A stretch of 64,000 nt of DNA from Streptomyces sp. NRRL B-24484. GTDB taxonomy: Bacteria > Actinomycetota > Actinomycetes > Streptomycetales > Streptomycetaceae. The stretch is taken from NCBI RefSeq assembly GCF_000717715.1, contig NZ_JOAI01000044.1, forward strand, positions 5,777 through 69,776, read 5' to 3'. Position numbers and translations under genes: made by a program. The notes under the pieces are model-generated. The model saw only the letters and a list, made by a program, of their open reading frames with translations. It ran no database searches and had not been told where the DNA came from. Position 1 is the first letter of the stretch; each line of letters opens with the position of its first letter. Of this stretch, positions 10,010 to 17,697 are shown piece after piece.

Positions 10010-10570
10010 ATGTCCGATGCACCCCTCACGCCCGCCGACGGCCTGCCGCCGGCCGCGTCCCCGCTGACCCGCGCCGCCCTGGAGATCGACGAGTACGCGG
10101 CCACCCTCGGCTGGGACCTCCCCGCCCGGCTGTTCGCGCTGGTCGACACCGCCGCGCTGCGCAAGGCCGACCCGAAGCTGGCCCGCCAGCTCGGCCTGGC
10201 CGCCGACGAGGCCACCGGGCTGACCCCGGTCGAGCAGGACGAGCTGCCGGCCGGCGCCGAGCTGGACAAGTTCCTCGGCACCATCGCCTGGCCGGACCAG
10301 GTGGTCGGCTGCGCGCTGGTGGTCGAGCGGCTGATGCTGCCCCCCGGCGCCGAGCAGTCCCGCCCGAAGAACGCCACCGAGAAGGAGCTCGCCGACTGGG
10401 TGGCGAACCACCCGCAGCGCCAGGAGGTGCGGATCACGGCCGCCGTACTGCGCGACGGCTCGCGGGAGATCGCCCTGCGGCTGCGCGAGAAGGACGTCGC
10501 CCGCGAGGTGCTGACCGGCCCGGACCTGGTGCCGGGGCTCACCGAGGCCCTGCTGTCCACCTTCTCCTGA
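10010..10570 (+). CDS. PPA1309 family protein
   Basis: 186-residue soluble protein of the actinobacterial PPA1309 family, recognised by the LTRAALEIDEYAATLGWD opening, GTIAWPDQVVGCALVVERL in the middle and a C-terminal GPDLVPGLTEALLSTF. No catalytic motif is visible and no function is established. The ATG at 10010 follows GAGGATTGGGGC. It is convergent with the YlbL-type protease gene across a perfect 16-bp hairpin and divergent from the UPF0182 gene, the usual place for this family. Confidence 0.85.
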   Translation: MSDAPLTPADGLPPAASPLTRAALEIDEYAATLGWDLPARLFALVDTAALRKADPKLARQLGLAADEATGLTPVEQDELPAGAELDKFLGTIAWPDQVVGCALVVERLMLPPGAEQSRPKNATEKELADWVANHPQRQEVRITAAVLRDGSREIALRLREKDVAREVLTGPDLVPGLTEALLSTFS

Positions 10571-10575
10571 GCGAC

Positions 10576-10610
10576 ACCGTCCGGGACACCCGTTGGGTGT
10601 CCCGGACGGT
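10576..10610. terminator. Bidirectional terminator hairpin
   Basis: Perfect 16-bp stem (10576-10591 with 10595-10610) and a 3-base loop between two convergent genes. Confidence 0.85.
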
Positions 10611-10621
10611 TCCTGCGGCTC

Positions 10622-11737
10622 CTACCCGGGGCAGGACGGCAGCGCCGAGGTGTTGCCGGAGCGGATCTGGTCCAGCGCCTTCAGCGCGCCGCCGAGGTTG
10701 TCCACCTTCACCAGGGTCAGCCCGCCCGGGGTGCCCTTGACCGCCTCGGAGCAGTTCTCGGACGGCGTCATGAAGTACTCGGCGCCCTTGTCGCGGGCCG
10801 CGATCAGCTTCATCTGGATGCCGCCGATCGGGCCGACCTCGCCCTCGTCGCTGATGGTGCCGGTGCCGGCGACGAACTTGCCGCCGGTCAGGTCGCCGGG
10901 GGTGAGCTTGTCCACGATGCCGAGCGAGAACATCAGGCCGGCGCTGGGGCCGCCGACGTCCTGCAGACCGATGTCGATGGTGAACGGGTAGGTGTGGTCG
11001 TTGCCCGGCAGGATACCGACGATGGCCCGGCCGTCGGAGGCCTTGCCGGTGGTGACGGCGACCTTCTTCTCGGCCGCCTTGTCGGTCGCCGCGCCGTTCG
11101 TCCCCGCCGGGCCGCCGGTGCCGGCGGCCGCGGTGTGCGGGACGACCGTGAACTCCACCGTCTCGCCGGGCTTGTGCTTGGTGACCAGTGCGGCCACCTG
11201 CTCCTTGGCGGTCACCGGGGTGCCGTCCACCGCGACGATCCGGTCGCCCGCGTGCAGCTTGCCCTCGGAGGGCCCGCCGGCCACCACGGACGAGACCACG
11301 ATCTGCGTGCTCACCGGGATGCCGAGCTGCTTCAGCGCCGCCGTCTTGGCGCTGTCCTCGGACGAGGCGAACTGCTCGGCGTTCTCCTGCTGGGCCTCCT
11401 TGTCGGTCTGGCCCTTCGGGTAGACGTTGTCGTGCGGGACGACGAGGACGTCCCTGCGCAGCCAGCCGATCACCGCCGAGACCAGGCTCGGCTCGTACTT
11501 GGCGCCGGTGACCTGCACCGTCGTCATGTTGAGGTGCCCGCTCGTCGGGTACGTCTCGTGACCGCTGATGGCGATCACGGGGACGGAGCCGCCCGACTTC
11601 TTCTCCTGCTCGCCGAGGGTGTTGTAGGTCGGACCCGGACTCATCTCGGTGTACGGCACCCGCATCAGCACGGAGGCGCACAGCAGGCCTATGAGCAGCA
11701 GGGTGGCGGCGAGCATCGTCGCGGAGCGGCGTGGCAT
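10622..11737 (-). CDS. YlbL family PDZ/Lon-like serine protease
   Basis: 371-residue membrane-anchored protease. One N-terminal helix (about 7-26) is followed by a PDZ domain (GGPSEGKLHAGDRIVAVDG, about 160-215) and a Lon-type proteolytic domain at the C-terminus. The catalytic Ser is in DVGGPSAGLMFSLG and the partner Lys in IGGIQMKLIAA, the Ser-Lys dyad of the S16 clan. It probably cleaves or regulates cell-envelope proteins on the outer face. The mycobacterial counterpart (Rv3194c) also sits next to the UPF0182 gene. It could be co-transcribed with the small membrane protein gene 50 bases upstream. Confidence 0.93.
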   Translation of the reverse strand: MPRRSATMLAATLLLIGLLCASVLMRVPYTEMSPGPTYNTLGEQEKKSGGSVPVIAISGHETYPTSGHLNMTTVQVTGAKYEPSLVSAVIGWLRRDVLVVPHDNVYPKGQTDKEAQQENAEQFASSEDSAKTAALKQLGIPVSTQIVVSSVVAGGPSEGKLHAGDRIVAVDGTPVTAKEQVAALVTKHKPGETVEFTVVPHTAAAGTGGPAGTNGAATDKAAEKKVAVTTGKASDGRAIVGILPGNDHTYPFTIDIGLQDVGGPSAGLMFSLGIVDKLTPGDLTGGKFVAGTGTISDEGEVGPIGGIQMKLIAARDKGAEYFMTPSENCSEAVKGTPGGLTLVKVDNLGGALKALDQIRSGNTSALPSCPG

Positions 11738-11787
11738 GGATCGACAGTACGGGACGACGGCGATGGGGCGCTGCCCGGCCCGGGGCC

Positions 11788-11970
11788 TCAGCGGCGGGGG
11801 CCGTCGCCCGAACCGACGGTGGAACGCTCCATCGCGGCGCGGAACCGCTCGTGCTCGGCGAGCGAGGCCGGATCACCGGTGGCGCGGGGGGTGCGGGCCG
11901 CCCAGCCCGCCCAGACCATGGCGGCCAGAGCGGCGGCGACGGGGATGATCAACCAGGCGAGCGCAGCCAT
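11788..11970 (-). CDS. Small single-helix membrane protein
   Basis: 60-residue protein with one N-terminal transmembrane helix (about 2-25, ALAWLIIPVAAALAAMVWAG) and a polar Arg-rich tail. The ATG at 11970 has GGGAG 8 bases upstream. Similar short proteins occur in streptomycetes beside the YlbL protease gene, as I remember them; no function is known. It may be a partner or regulator of the adjacent membrane protease, which is inference from position only. Confidence 0.72.
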   Translation of the reverse strand: MAALAWLIIPVAAALAAMVWAGWAARTPRATGDPASLAEHERFRAAMERSTVGSGDGPRR

Positions 11971-12242
11971 GTCCGTACTCCCAGCTCGTCGTGTCTATCA
12001 GCAGATTAACCGTCCGCGCAGACAACGGCCGCGGCGGGCACCGGGTTACGGCCACCGGTCGACCGCGACGGGATCGTGGCACTGCCGTGGCGCCGCCGCG
12101 ACGTGCCACCGGCGGGCCCTTGGCGGGCCTGCTGCGAGGGGCGCGACGGGGGTGCGCGGGGCACCGCGGGGCCGCCGCGCACCGGGTGGAGACCCGGTGG
12201 CGGCCCCTGCGGGCGGATGGGGCGAACGGGGGACGGCGGCGG

Positions 12243-12692
12243 TCAGCAGGTGCCCGCGCCGACCCACTCCTCCTCGCCGTCGCTGAAGACCTGGTGCTTC
12301 CAGATCGGCACCTGGTGCTTGAGGTCGTCGATCAGCCGGCGGGCCGCCTCGAAGGCCTCGCCGCGGTGCGCGCAGGAGACGGCGACGATCACCGCCCTGT
12401 CGGTGATGTCCAGCCGGCCCACCCGGTGCACCGCCGCCAGGGCCTTCACCGGGAAGTCCGCGACGATCTTCTCGGCGATCCGGCGCATCTCGCGCTCGGC
12501 CGTCGGGTGGGCGCTGTACTCCAGCGCGGAGACGGACTTGCCGCCGTCGTGGTCGCGGACCGTCCCCACGAAGACCGTGGTGCCGCCGGCCGCGTCGTCG
12601 CCGACCGCCTCGTACACCTCGTCCAGGGAGAGCGGGGTGTCGCGGATGGCGAGCAGGCGGATTGGGTCGTGGTTCTCGGACATGGTCACCAT
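12243..12692 (-). CDS. moaE: Molybdopterin synthase catalytic subunit
   Basis: MoaE, which with thiocarboxylated MoaD converts cyclic pyranopterin monophosphate into molybdopterin. 149 residues (or 146 from a second ATG at 12683). Signatures are GTTVFVGTVRDHDGG near residues 36-50, the ALEYSAHPTAEREM segment, HRVGRLDITDRAV, and the catalytic Lys in VPIWKHQVF. The upstream ATG at 12692 has GGGGA a few bases before it. No other molybdenum-cofactor gene is adjacent, although MoeZ, which activates MoaD, is encoded further right in the window. Confidence 0.94.
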   Translation of the reverse strand: MVTMSENHDPIRLLAIRDTPLSLDEVYEAVGDDAAGGTTVFVGTVRDHDGGKSVSALEYSAHPTAEREMRRIAEKIVADFPVKALAAVHRVGRLDITDRAVIVAVSCAHRGEAFEAARRLIDDLKHQVPIWKHQVFSDGEEEWVGAGTC

Positions 12693-12743
12693 GATTCCCC
12701 ATGACGGGTGCCGCCCGGCAAGGGCTTCCGCATCACGATTGGG

Positions 12744-12764
12744 GCATTCCGCAGAGCGGAATGC
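12744..12764. repeat. Perfect 21-bp palindrome
   Basis: Inverted repeat GCATTCCGC-AGA-GCGGAATGC in the 102-base gap between the SDR gene end and the moaE start, both on the minus strand. It could be a small terminator for the SDR gene or an operator for moaE. No U-tract follows. Confidence 0.55.
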
Positions 12765-12794
12765 AAGGGCGGGTCGGGCGGTGGACGGGACGGC

Positions 12795-13946
12795 TCAGAA
12801 CCGCCGCCGCTTGCGGGCGCGGCGGACCAGGGCGGCGGTGCCCACCAGGGCCACGGTGGCGCCGGCGGCGCCCAGGCTGGTGGCCGCCTCCTTGCCGCCG
12901 AGCCGGCGGCCGGCCACCGCGTGCTTGCCGGAGACCTGGGCGAGCAGCTCCGCGAGGACCTCCTCGTTGCTGTGCTCCGGCCGCCAGCCCGCCTCGTGCA
13001 GCCGGCTGCCGGAGACCACCCAGGGGTACATGGTGTAGGCGAGGTCGCCGGCCGGGGCCGGGGTGAGGCCGAGGCGGTGCAGCCGGGCCGCGGTGCCGAG
13101 GGCCAGCGAGGCGGGCAGCTCCATGCGGCGGATGCCGGAGAGCTCCTCGACGTCCTCCTGCTCCAGCCAGCCGTCGGAGCCGACGGTGACCTCCCCCTCG
13201 ACCAGGCCGAGCGCCGCGTACTCCAGCGCCGAGGCGAGGTCGTCCACGTGGCAGAACTGCCAGCAGGGCCGCGAGCCGGCCACCACCAGCAGCCGCGGTG
13301 CCTCGAAGTGCCGGGTCAGCACGGTGTCGATGCCCGGGCCGACCACCACGGCCGGGCGGAGCACGGTGATCTGCAGGCCCGGGTGGGCGCGCGGGGCGCG
13401 CCGGGCGAGCCGTTCGATCTCCAGCAGGTCCCCGACGAGCGTGGCCTCCTCGGTGGCCCGCAGTTCGGAGTCCTCGGCGAGCGGCACCTCGTTGTCGGGC
13501 AGCGCGCCGTAGACCATCGCCGAGGTGCAGAGCACGACGCGGGAGACCCCGGCGGCCGCGGCGGCGGTCACCACGGTCTGCGCGCCCCGCACGTTGTACG
13601 CGCTCCGGGCCCGCGGGTCGGTCTCCATGCCGAGGTCCATGGCCAGGTGGACGACCACGTCGACCCCGGCCAGCCGTTCGGCCACGGCCGGGTCGCGGAC
13701 GTCGAGGATGCGCCACTGGACGCCGGGCACCTCGCCGCGGCGGTCGTCGATCGCGAGCACCCGGCGGACCCCCGGGGAGTCGACCATCCGGGCCGCGACC
13801 CGCTCGCCGAGCACGCCGGCCGCCCCGGTGACGGCCACGGTCAGTGGCCTGCCGCCGTAGGCTGGAGACGGCGAACCCGCGGCGGCCGCGCTGTCGTCCT
13901 CACCTCCGGTCAGCCCAGAGCGAACGTCCGAAGGCGGGGAACTCAC
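12795..13946 (-). CDS. SDR-family NAD(P)-dependent epimerase/dehydratase-like protein
   Basis: 383-residue extended short-chain dehydrogenase-like protein. An acidic, low-complexity N-terminus of about 35 residues precedes the Rossmann fold, with TGAAGVLGERVA as the glycine motif, DVVVHLAMD and CTSAMVYGA. The usual catalytic YxxxK is not evident, so it may bind nucleotide without classical epimerase chemistry. The C-terminus has a hydrophobic helix (about 355-372) followed by a basic tail (RRARKRRRF), suggesting membrane attachment. The GTG at 13946 has GGAGG 8 bases upstream. Divergent from the DUF2342 gene. Confidence 0.82.
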   Translation of the reverse strand: MSSPPSDVRSGLTGGEDDSAAAAGSPSPAYGGRPLTVAVTGAAGVLGERVAARMVDSPGVRRVLAIDDRRGEVPGVQWRILDVRDPAVAERLAGVDVVVHLAMDLGMETDPRARSAYNVRGAQTVVTAAAAAGVSRVVLCTSAMVYGALPDNEVPLAEDSELRATEEATLVGDLLEIERLARRAPRAHPGLQITVLRPAVVVGPGIDTVLTRHFEAPRLLVVAGSRPCWQFCHVDDLASALEYAALGLVEGEVTVGSDGWLEQEDVEELSGIRRMELPASLALGTAARLHRLGLTPAPAGDLAYTMYPWVVSGSRLHEAGWRPEHSNEEVLAELLAQVSGKHAVAGRRLGGKEAATSLGAAGATVALVGTAALVRRARKRRRF

Positions 13947-13974
13947 CGGCCATCCTCCACGGTTAGCTTATGTG

Positions 13975-13997
13975 CGTACGTACGAGTGTCACGTACG
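13975..13997. promoter_or_regulatory. Inverted repeat in a divergent promoter region
   Basis: CGTACGT (13975-13981) and ACGTACG (13991-13997) form a perfect 7-bp inverted repeat with a 9-base spacer, 29 bases upstream of the SDR gene start and in front of the divergent DUF2342 gene. Position and symmetry suggest an operator; no regulator is identified. Confidence 0.4.
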
Positions 13998-14135
13998 TCC
14001 ATCCTGCCCGAGGCAAGGGCCCGGCGGGCGCACCCGGCACCATCGGGCCGCGAGACCATGGACACGCCCCGCCTCCGCGGGCACACGAATTCCCCGCCAC
14101 ATCCCGCGTGACGGCCGAGCAGATCTGAGGACCCC

Positions 14136-15623
14136 GTGAGCGACCTCCCCTTCGGATTCTCCGTCCCGCCCGAGGAGCCCGAGGACGGCAAGGGCAAGCA
14201 GGACGACCAGGGCGACGCCGCCGCCGAGGGCAAGGGCGGCCCGGGCGAGACCCCTCAGCCGCCCTTCGGCCTCGGTGCGGGCAACCCGCTCGGCGCGCTG
14301 TTCGGCATGGGCGGCGCCGGCGGCGACAACCCCTTCGGCGCGATGATGGGCAACCTCAACCCCAACGACCTCGGCGCGGCCTTCCAGCAGCTCGGGCAGA
14401 TGCTGTCCTTCGACGGCGGCCCGGTGAACTGGGAGCTGGCGCAGAACATCGCCCGGCAGACGGTCGTCGCCGAACCCGCCGAGGGCCGCAGCAAGGACCG
14501 CTCGGTCGGCGCGGCCGAGCGCAACGCCGTCGTCGAGGCCGTCCGCCTCGCCGAGCTGTGGCTGGACGCGGCCACCGAGTTCCCGTCGGGCTCGACCACC
14601 GCCGTGGCGTGGAGCCGCGCCGAGTGGATCGAGGCGACCCTGCCGGTCTGGAAGGACCTGGTGGACCCGGTCGCCGAGCGGGTCGGCACCGCCATGGGCG
14701 GTGTGCTGCCGCCGGAGATGCAGGCCATGGCCGGGCCGCTGATGGGCGTCATGCGTTCGATGGGCGGCGCCATGTTCGGCACCCAGATCGGGCAGGCGCT
14801 CGGCGCGCTCGCCGCCGAGGTGGTCGGCTCGACCGACGTCGGCCTGCCGCTCGCCCCGTCCGGCAAGGCCGCGCTGCTGCCGCAGAACATCGCCGAGTTC
14901 GGCGAGGGCCTGAGCGTCCCGGCCGACGAGGTGCGGCTCTACCTCGCCCTGCGCGAGGCCGCCCACCAGCGCCTGTTCGCGCACGTGCCGTGGCTGCGGG
15001 CGCACCTGTTCGGCGCGGTCGAGGCGTACGCGCGCGGCATCAAGGTCGACACCTCGCGGATGGAGGAGCTGGTCGGCCAGCTCGACCCGACCAACCCGGA
15101 GGCGCTGCAGGAGGCGCTGGCCGGCGGTCTGCTGCAGCCCGAGGACACCCCCGAGCAGAAGGCCGCGCTGGCCCGGCTGGAGACGGCGCTCGCGCTGGTC
15201 GAGGGCTGGGTGGACGCGGTCGTGCACGCCGCAGCCCAGCCGCACCTGCCGCAGGCCGCGGCGCTCCGCGAGACGCTGCGCCGCCGCCGGGCCACCGGCG
15301 GGCCGGCCGAGCAGACCTTCGCCACCCTGGTCGGCCTGGAGCTGCGCCCGCGCCGGCTGCGGGACGCCTCCCGGCTGTGGGCCTCGCTCGCCGACGCCCG
15401 CGGCATCGAGGGCCGCGACGCTCTCTGGGAGCACCCGGACATGCTGCCGACCGCCGCCGACCTGGACGACCCGGACGGCTTCGTGCACCGCGCGGAGGAG
15501 GGCGGCATCGACTTCGACGCGCTCGACAAGCTGCTCGGCGACGCCGCCCGCGGCGGGGACGCGGCCGGCACCGAGGGCACCGGGTCCACCGGCGACGACG
15601 AGGGCAAGGACGGCGACAAGTGA
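14136..15623 (+). CDS. DUF2342 zinc-metalloprotease-like protein
   Basis: 495-residue protein of the DUF2342 family, often labelled zinc-dependent metalloprotease or F420-biosynthesis-associated; neither activity can be asserted here. The first 100 residues are Gly/Asp/Pro-rich. The core (about 110-420) has WSRAEWIEATLPVWKDLVDP, a Gly/Met-rich segment (MGVMRSMGGAMFGTQIGQAL) and REAAHQRLFAHVPWL, whose His and acidic neighbours form the metal-site region of the family. The tail is acidic. The GTG at 14136 follows GAGG. A GTGA overlap couples it to the Nudix gene. The mycobacterial Rv3195 occupies the same neighbourhood. Confidence 0.86.
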   Translation: MSDLPFGFSVPPEEPEDGKGKQDDQGDAAAEGKGGPGETPQPPFGLGAGNPLGALFGMGGAGGDNPFGAMMGNLNPNDLGAAFQQLGQMLSFDGGPVNWELAQNIARQTVVAEPAEGRSKDRSVGAAERNAVVEAVRLAELWLDAATEFPSGSTTAVAWSRAEWIEATLPVWKDLVDPVAERVGTAMGGVLPPEMQAMAGPLMGVMRSMGGAMFGTQIGQALGALAAEVVGSTDVGLPLAPSGKAALLPQNIAEFGEGLSVPADEVRLYLALREAAHQRLFAHVPWLRAHLFGAVEAYARGIKVDTSRMEELVGQLDPTNPEALQEALAGGLLQPEDTPEQKAALARLETALALVEGWVDAVVHAAAQPHLPQAAALRETLRRRRATGGPAEQTFATLVGLELRPRRLRDASRLWASLADARGIEGRDALWEHPDMLPTAADLDDPDGFVHRAEEGGIDFDALDKLLGDAARGGDAAGTEGTGSTGDDEGKDGDK

Positions 15624-16189
15624 CCGACGCCCTGCACCGGGACGCCGTCCGCACCCTGCAGGACTGGAAGTCCGCCGACCCCGGCCAGGAGCGGCTGCGG
15701 CTCGACTACCTCGACCACCTCGCCGGCAGCGCCGACGGTCTGATGCGGGCCTGCCTGCCCGCCCACATCACCGCCAGCGCGGTGGTGGTGGACCCGGCCG
15801 CCGGCCGGGTGCTGCTGACCCTGCACCCGAAGGTCGGCCGCTGGCTGCAGATGGGCGGCCACTGCGAGCCCGGTGACGGCACGCTGGCGGGCGCCGCACT
15901 GCGCGAGGCCACCGAGGAGTCCGGCATCGAGGGGCTGTCCCTGCTCACCGGTCCCGACGGCCGGCCGGTGCCGGTCAAGCTCGACCGGCACCAGGTGCGC
16001 TGCGCGGGCAAGGACCGCCCGGAGAACACCCACCTCGACGTGCAGTACGTGGCCGTCGCCCCGCCCGGCGCCCGGGAACTGATCAGCGAGGAGTCGCTGG
16101 ACCTGCGCTGGTTCGGCTTCGACGCGCTGCCGGAGCTGAGCGACGACTCGGTGCGCACCCTGGTCGGGCTCGCCCGGGCCCTCGTCTGA
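15620..16189 (+). CDS. Nudix hydrolase
   Basis: 189-residue Nudix-fold hydrolase that should cleave a nucleoside-diphosphate derivative; the substrate is unknown. The Nudix box reads GGHCEPGDG..REATEESGI (about residues 73-97). The catalytic REATEE core is intact, but the usual Glu between G and RE is replaced (Gly/Asp region), as in some actinobacterial relatives. The GTG at 15620 overlaps the preceding stop by 4 bases, so translation is coupled to the DUF2342 protein. Followed by a perfect hairpin. Confidence 0.9.
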   Translation: MTDALHRDAVRTLQDWKSADPGQERLRLDYLDHLAGSADGLMRACLPAHITASAVVVDPAAGRVLLTLHPKVGRWLQMGGHCEPGDGTLAGAALREATEESGIEGLSLLTGPDGRPVPVKLDRHQVRCAGKDRPENTHLDVQYVAVAPPGARELISEESLDLRWFGFDALPELSDDSVRTLVGLARALV

Positions 16190-16205
16190 CCCGGCCCGCT
16201 CCGCA

Positions 16206-16255
16206 CGCGGAGGCCCGCCCCCGCGCCCGACGGCGCACCGGGGCGGGCCTCCGCG
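16206..16255. terminator. Bidirectional terminator hairpin
   Basis: Perfect 16-bp inverted repeat (16206-16221 with 16240-16255) between the Nudix gene and the stop of the convergent AIM24 gene; the right arm touches that stop codon. Confidence 0.85.
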
Positions 16256-16966
16256 TCAGCCGCGCGGCACGCGCTGCGGCGGCAGCAGTTCGCTGGGCTG
16301 CACGATCACGAAGCCGTGGCCGGTGAAGGCCAGCTCCCAGCCCTCGGTCGCGGTGCCGCGCCGCCGCCAGGCCTCGGTGTTGGTGCTCTGCGCCTGCAGC
16401 TGCACCTCCAGGCCGGAGGACCAGCCGACCACCGCGTCGGCGTCGCCGTAGACGTAGCGGCCGGGCTCGACCGGCATCACCAGTGGGCGGCCGGAGGTCA
16501 TCAGGACCAGGCCGCCGGTGCCGGAGACCTCCAGGCAGCGGCTGCCGACGCCGGCGATCCGGTCGCCGTTCTCGATCGCGACGGTGTGCCAGTCCAGCGT
16601 GGTGTCGAGGGCCAGCACGTAGCTGTTGGTGACGACCAGGCGCTCCTGGCTCAGTTGCAGGACGTGCAGGTGCTGGGCCAGGTTGGCGAGGTAGACCGTG
16701 CCGGTGCCGGAGCAGCGCATCAGGTCGAGCGCGCCGGCGTCGCGCTGCCGGTTGCCCGCGCCGCCGCCGTTGCGGTTGCCGCGGCGGTTGCCGGAGGGCG
16801 GCGTCCAGCCGGTGAAGTCCACCTTGCCGACGTGGGCGACCATCGCACCGGTGCGGGCGAGCACCTCGGACCGGCCGTCCAGGGTGACCCGCAGCAGCTG
16901 CGGGTTCTGCAGCGCGAAGCGGTCGGTGCCGGTGCCGGCGGTGTGCGCCAGGAGGGGGCTCTGCAC
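16256..16966 (-). CDS. AIM24 family protein (third gene of TerD/AIM24 operon)
   Basis: 236-residue AIM24-family protein (beta-rich, TRAP-like fold). Visible family features are MVAHVGKVDF near residue 42, a Gly/Asn/Arg-rich insertion (about 60-75), GTGTVYLANLAQHLHVLQL, and a C-terminal GHGFVIVQPSE that is shared almost exactly with its two upstream neighbours. The GTG at 16966 has GAGGAG 6 bases upstream; the long frame running to 18742 simply passes through the neighbouring genes. It is 23 bases after the preceding AIM24 gene, clearly the same operon. The role in bacteria is unknown; membrane or stress association is inferred from TerD linkage. Confidence 0.85.
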   Translation of the reverse strand: MQSPLLAHTAGTGTDRFALQNPQLLRVTLDGRSEVLARTGAMVAHVGKVDFTGWTPPSGNRRGNRNGGGAGNRQRDAGALDLMRCSGTGTVYLANLAQHLHVLQLSQERLVVTNSYVLALDTTLDWHTVAIENGDRIAGVGSRCLEVSGTGGLVLMTSGRPLVMPVEPGRYVYGDADAVVGWSSGLEVQLQAQSTNTEAWRRRGTATEGWELAFTGHGFVIVQPSELLPPQRVPRG

Positions 16967-16989
16967 GGGGGGCTCCTCGAACTCGGTTC

Positions 16990-17682
16990 TCAGCCGCGGA
17001 TCTTGAGACGGTCGCCGGTGTCCTCGCTGGGTTGCACCACGACGAAGCCGTGGCCCCGGAAGCCGAGCTGCATCGCCTCGCCGCTGCCGCGTCCGATCAG
17101 CGAGCCGACCTTGACCGTCCGGCGGGTGCGCACCTCCAGGCCGGTGGTCCAGGCGACGAGCGCGTCCGGGTCGACGAAGGTCTCCGTCTCCGAGCAGTCC
17201 AGCACCGCGGGCACGCCGCGGGAGGTGACGGAGACCCAGCCGCTGCCCGTCACGGTGACGTTGTAGAGCCCGGTGCCGGCCAGCAGGGCCGGTCCGCGGA
17301 CCTTCTCCACGGTGCAGCCGAGGGTGGCGTCCATCGCCAGCAGGTGCGAGCCGTTCACCGACAGGGACTCCTCGGCGAGCTGCACGTTGAGCACGTCGGC
17401 GCCGAGGTCGGCGAGGTAGAGCGTGCCGTCCCCGGTCCAGCGCAGCAGCGGGCTGCGCTCGCCGGACGCCCACTCGCCGAGTGCCCGGCGCAGCGACTGC
17501 GGCACCGGCTCGTACTGCAGGAAGCCGTCGTAGGCCACCATCGCACCGGCCTTGGCGTAGACGTCGGCGGCGGCCGTCATCGCCACCCGGCACATGGCCG
17601 TGCCGTGGTTGCTCATCCGCGCCCCGGTGTCGGCGGCCCGGTACCCGTCGAGCCCGCCCCCGGAGAGGAACTGTGCCTGCAT
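16990..17682 (-). CDS. AIM24 family protein (second gene of operon)
   Basis: 230-residue AIM24-family paralogue. It has KAGAMVAYDGFLQYE, LRWTGDGTLYLADLGADV, a TGLEVRTRRTVKVGSLIGRG segment and GFRGHGFVVVQPSED at the end. No signal peptide or membrane helix. The ATG at 17682 follows GGAGGAG by 3 bases. It lies 15 bases after the TerD-AIM24 fusion gene and 23 bases before the third gene. The three AIM24 domains differ in their middles but keep the terminal VVQPSE-type motif, consistent with a hetero-oligomeric ring or complex; that is inference. Confidence 0.85.
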   Translation of the reverse strand: MQAQFLSGGGLDGYRAADTGARMSNHGTAMCRVAMTAAADVYAKAGAMVAYDGFLQYEPVPQSLRRALGEWASGERSPLLRWTGDGTLYLADLGADVLNVQLAEESLSVNGSHLLAMDATLGCTVEKVRGPALLAGTGLYNVTVTGSGWVSVTSRGVPAVLDCSETETFVDPDALVAWTTGLEVRTRRTVKVGSLIGRGSGEAMQLGFRGHGFVVVQPSEDTGDRLKIRG

Positions 17683-17697
17683 GACTCCTCCTGGACC

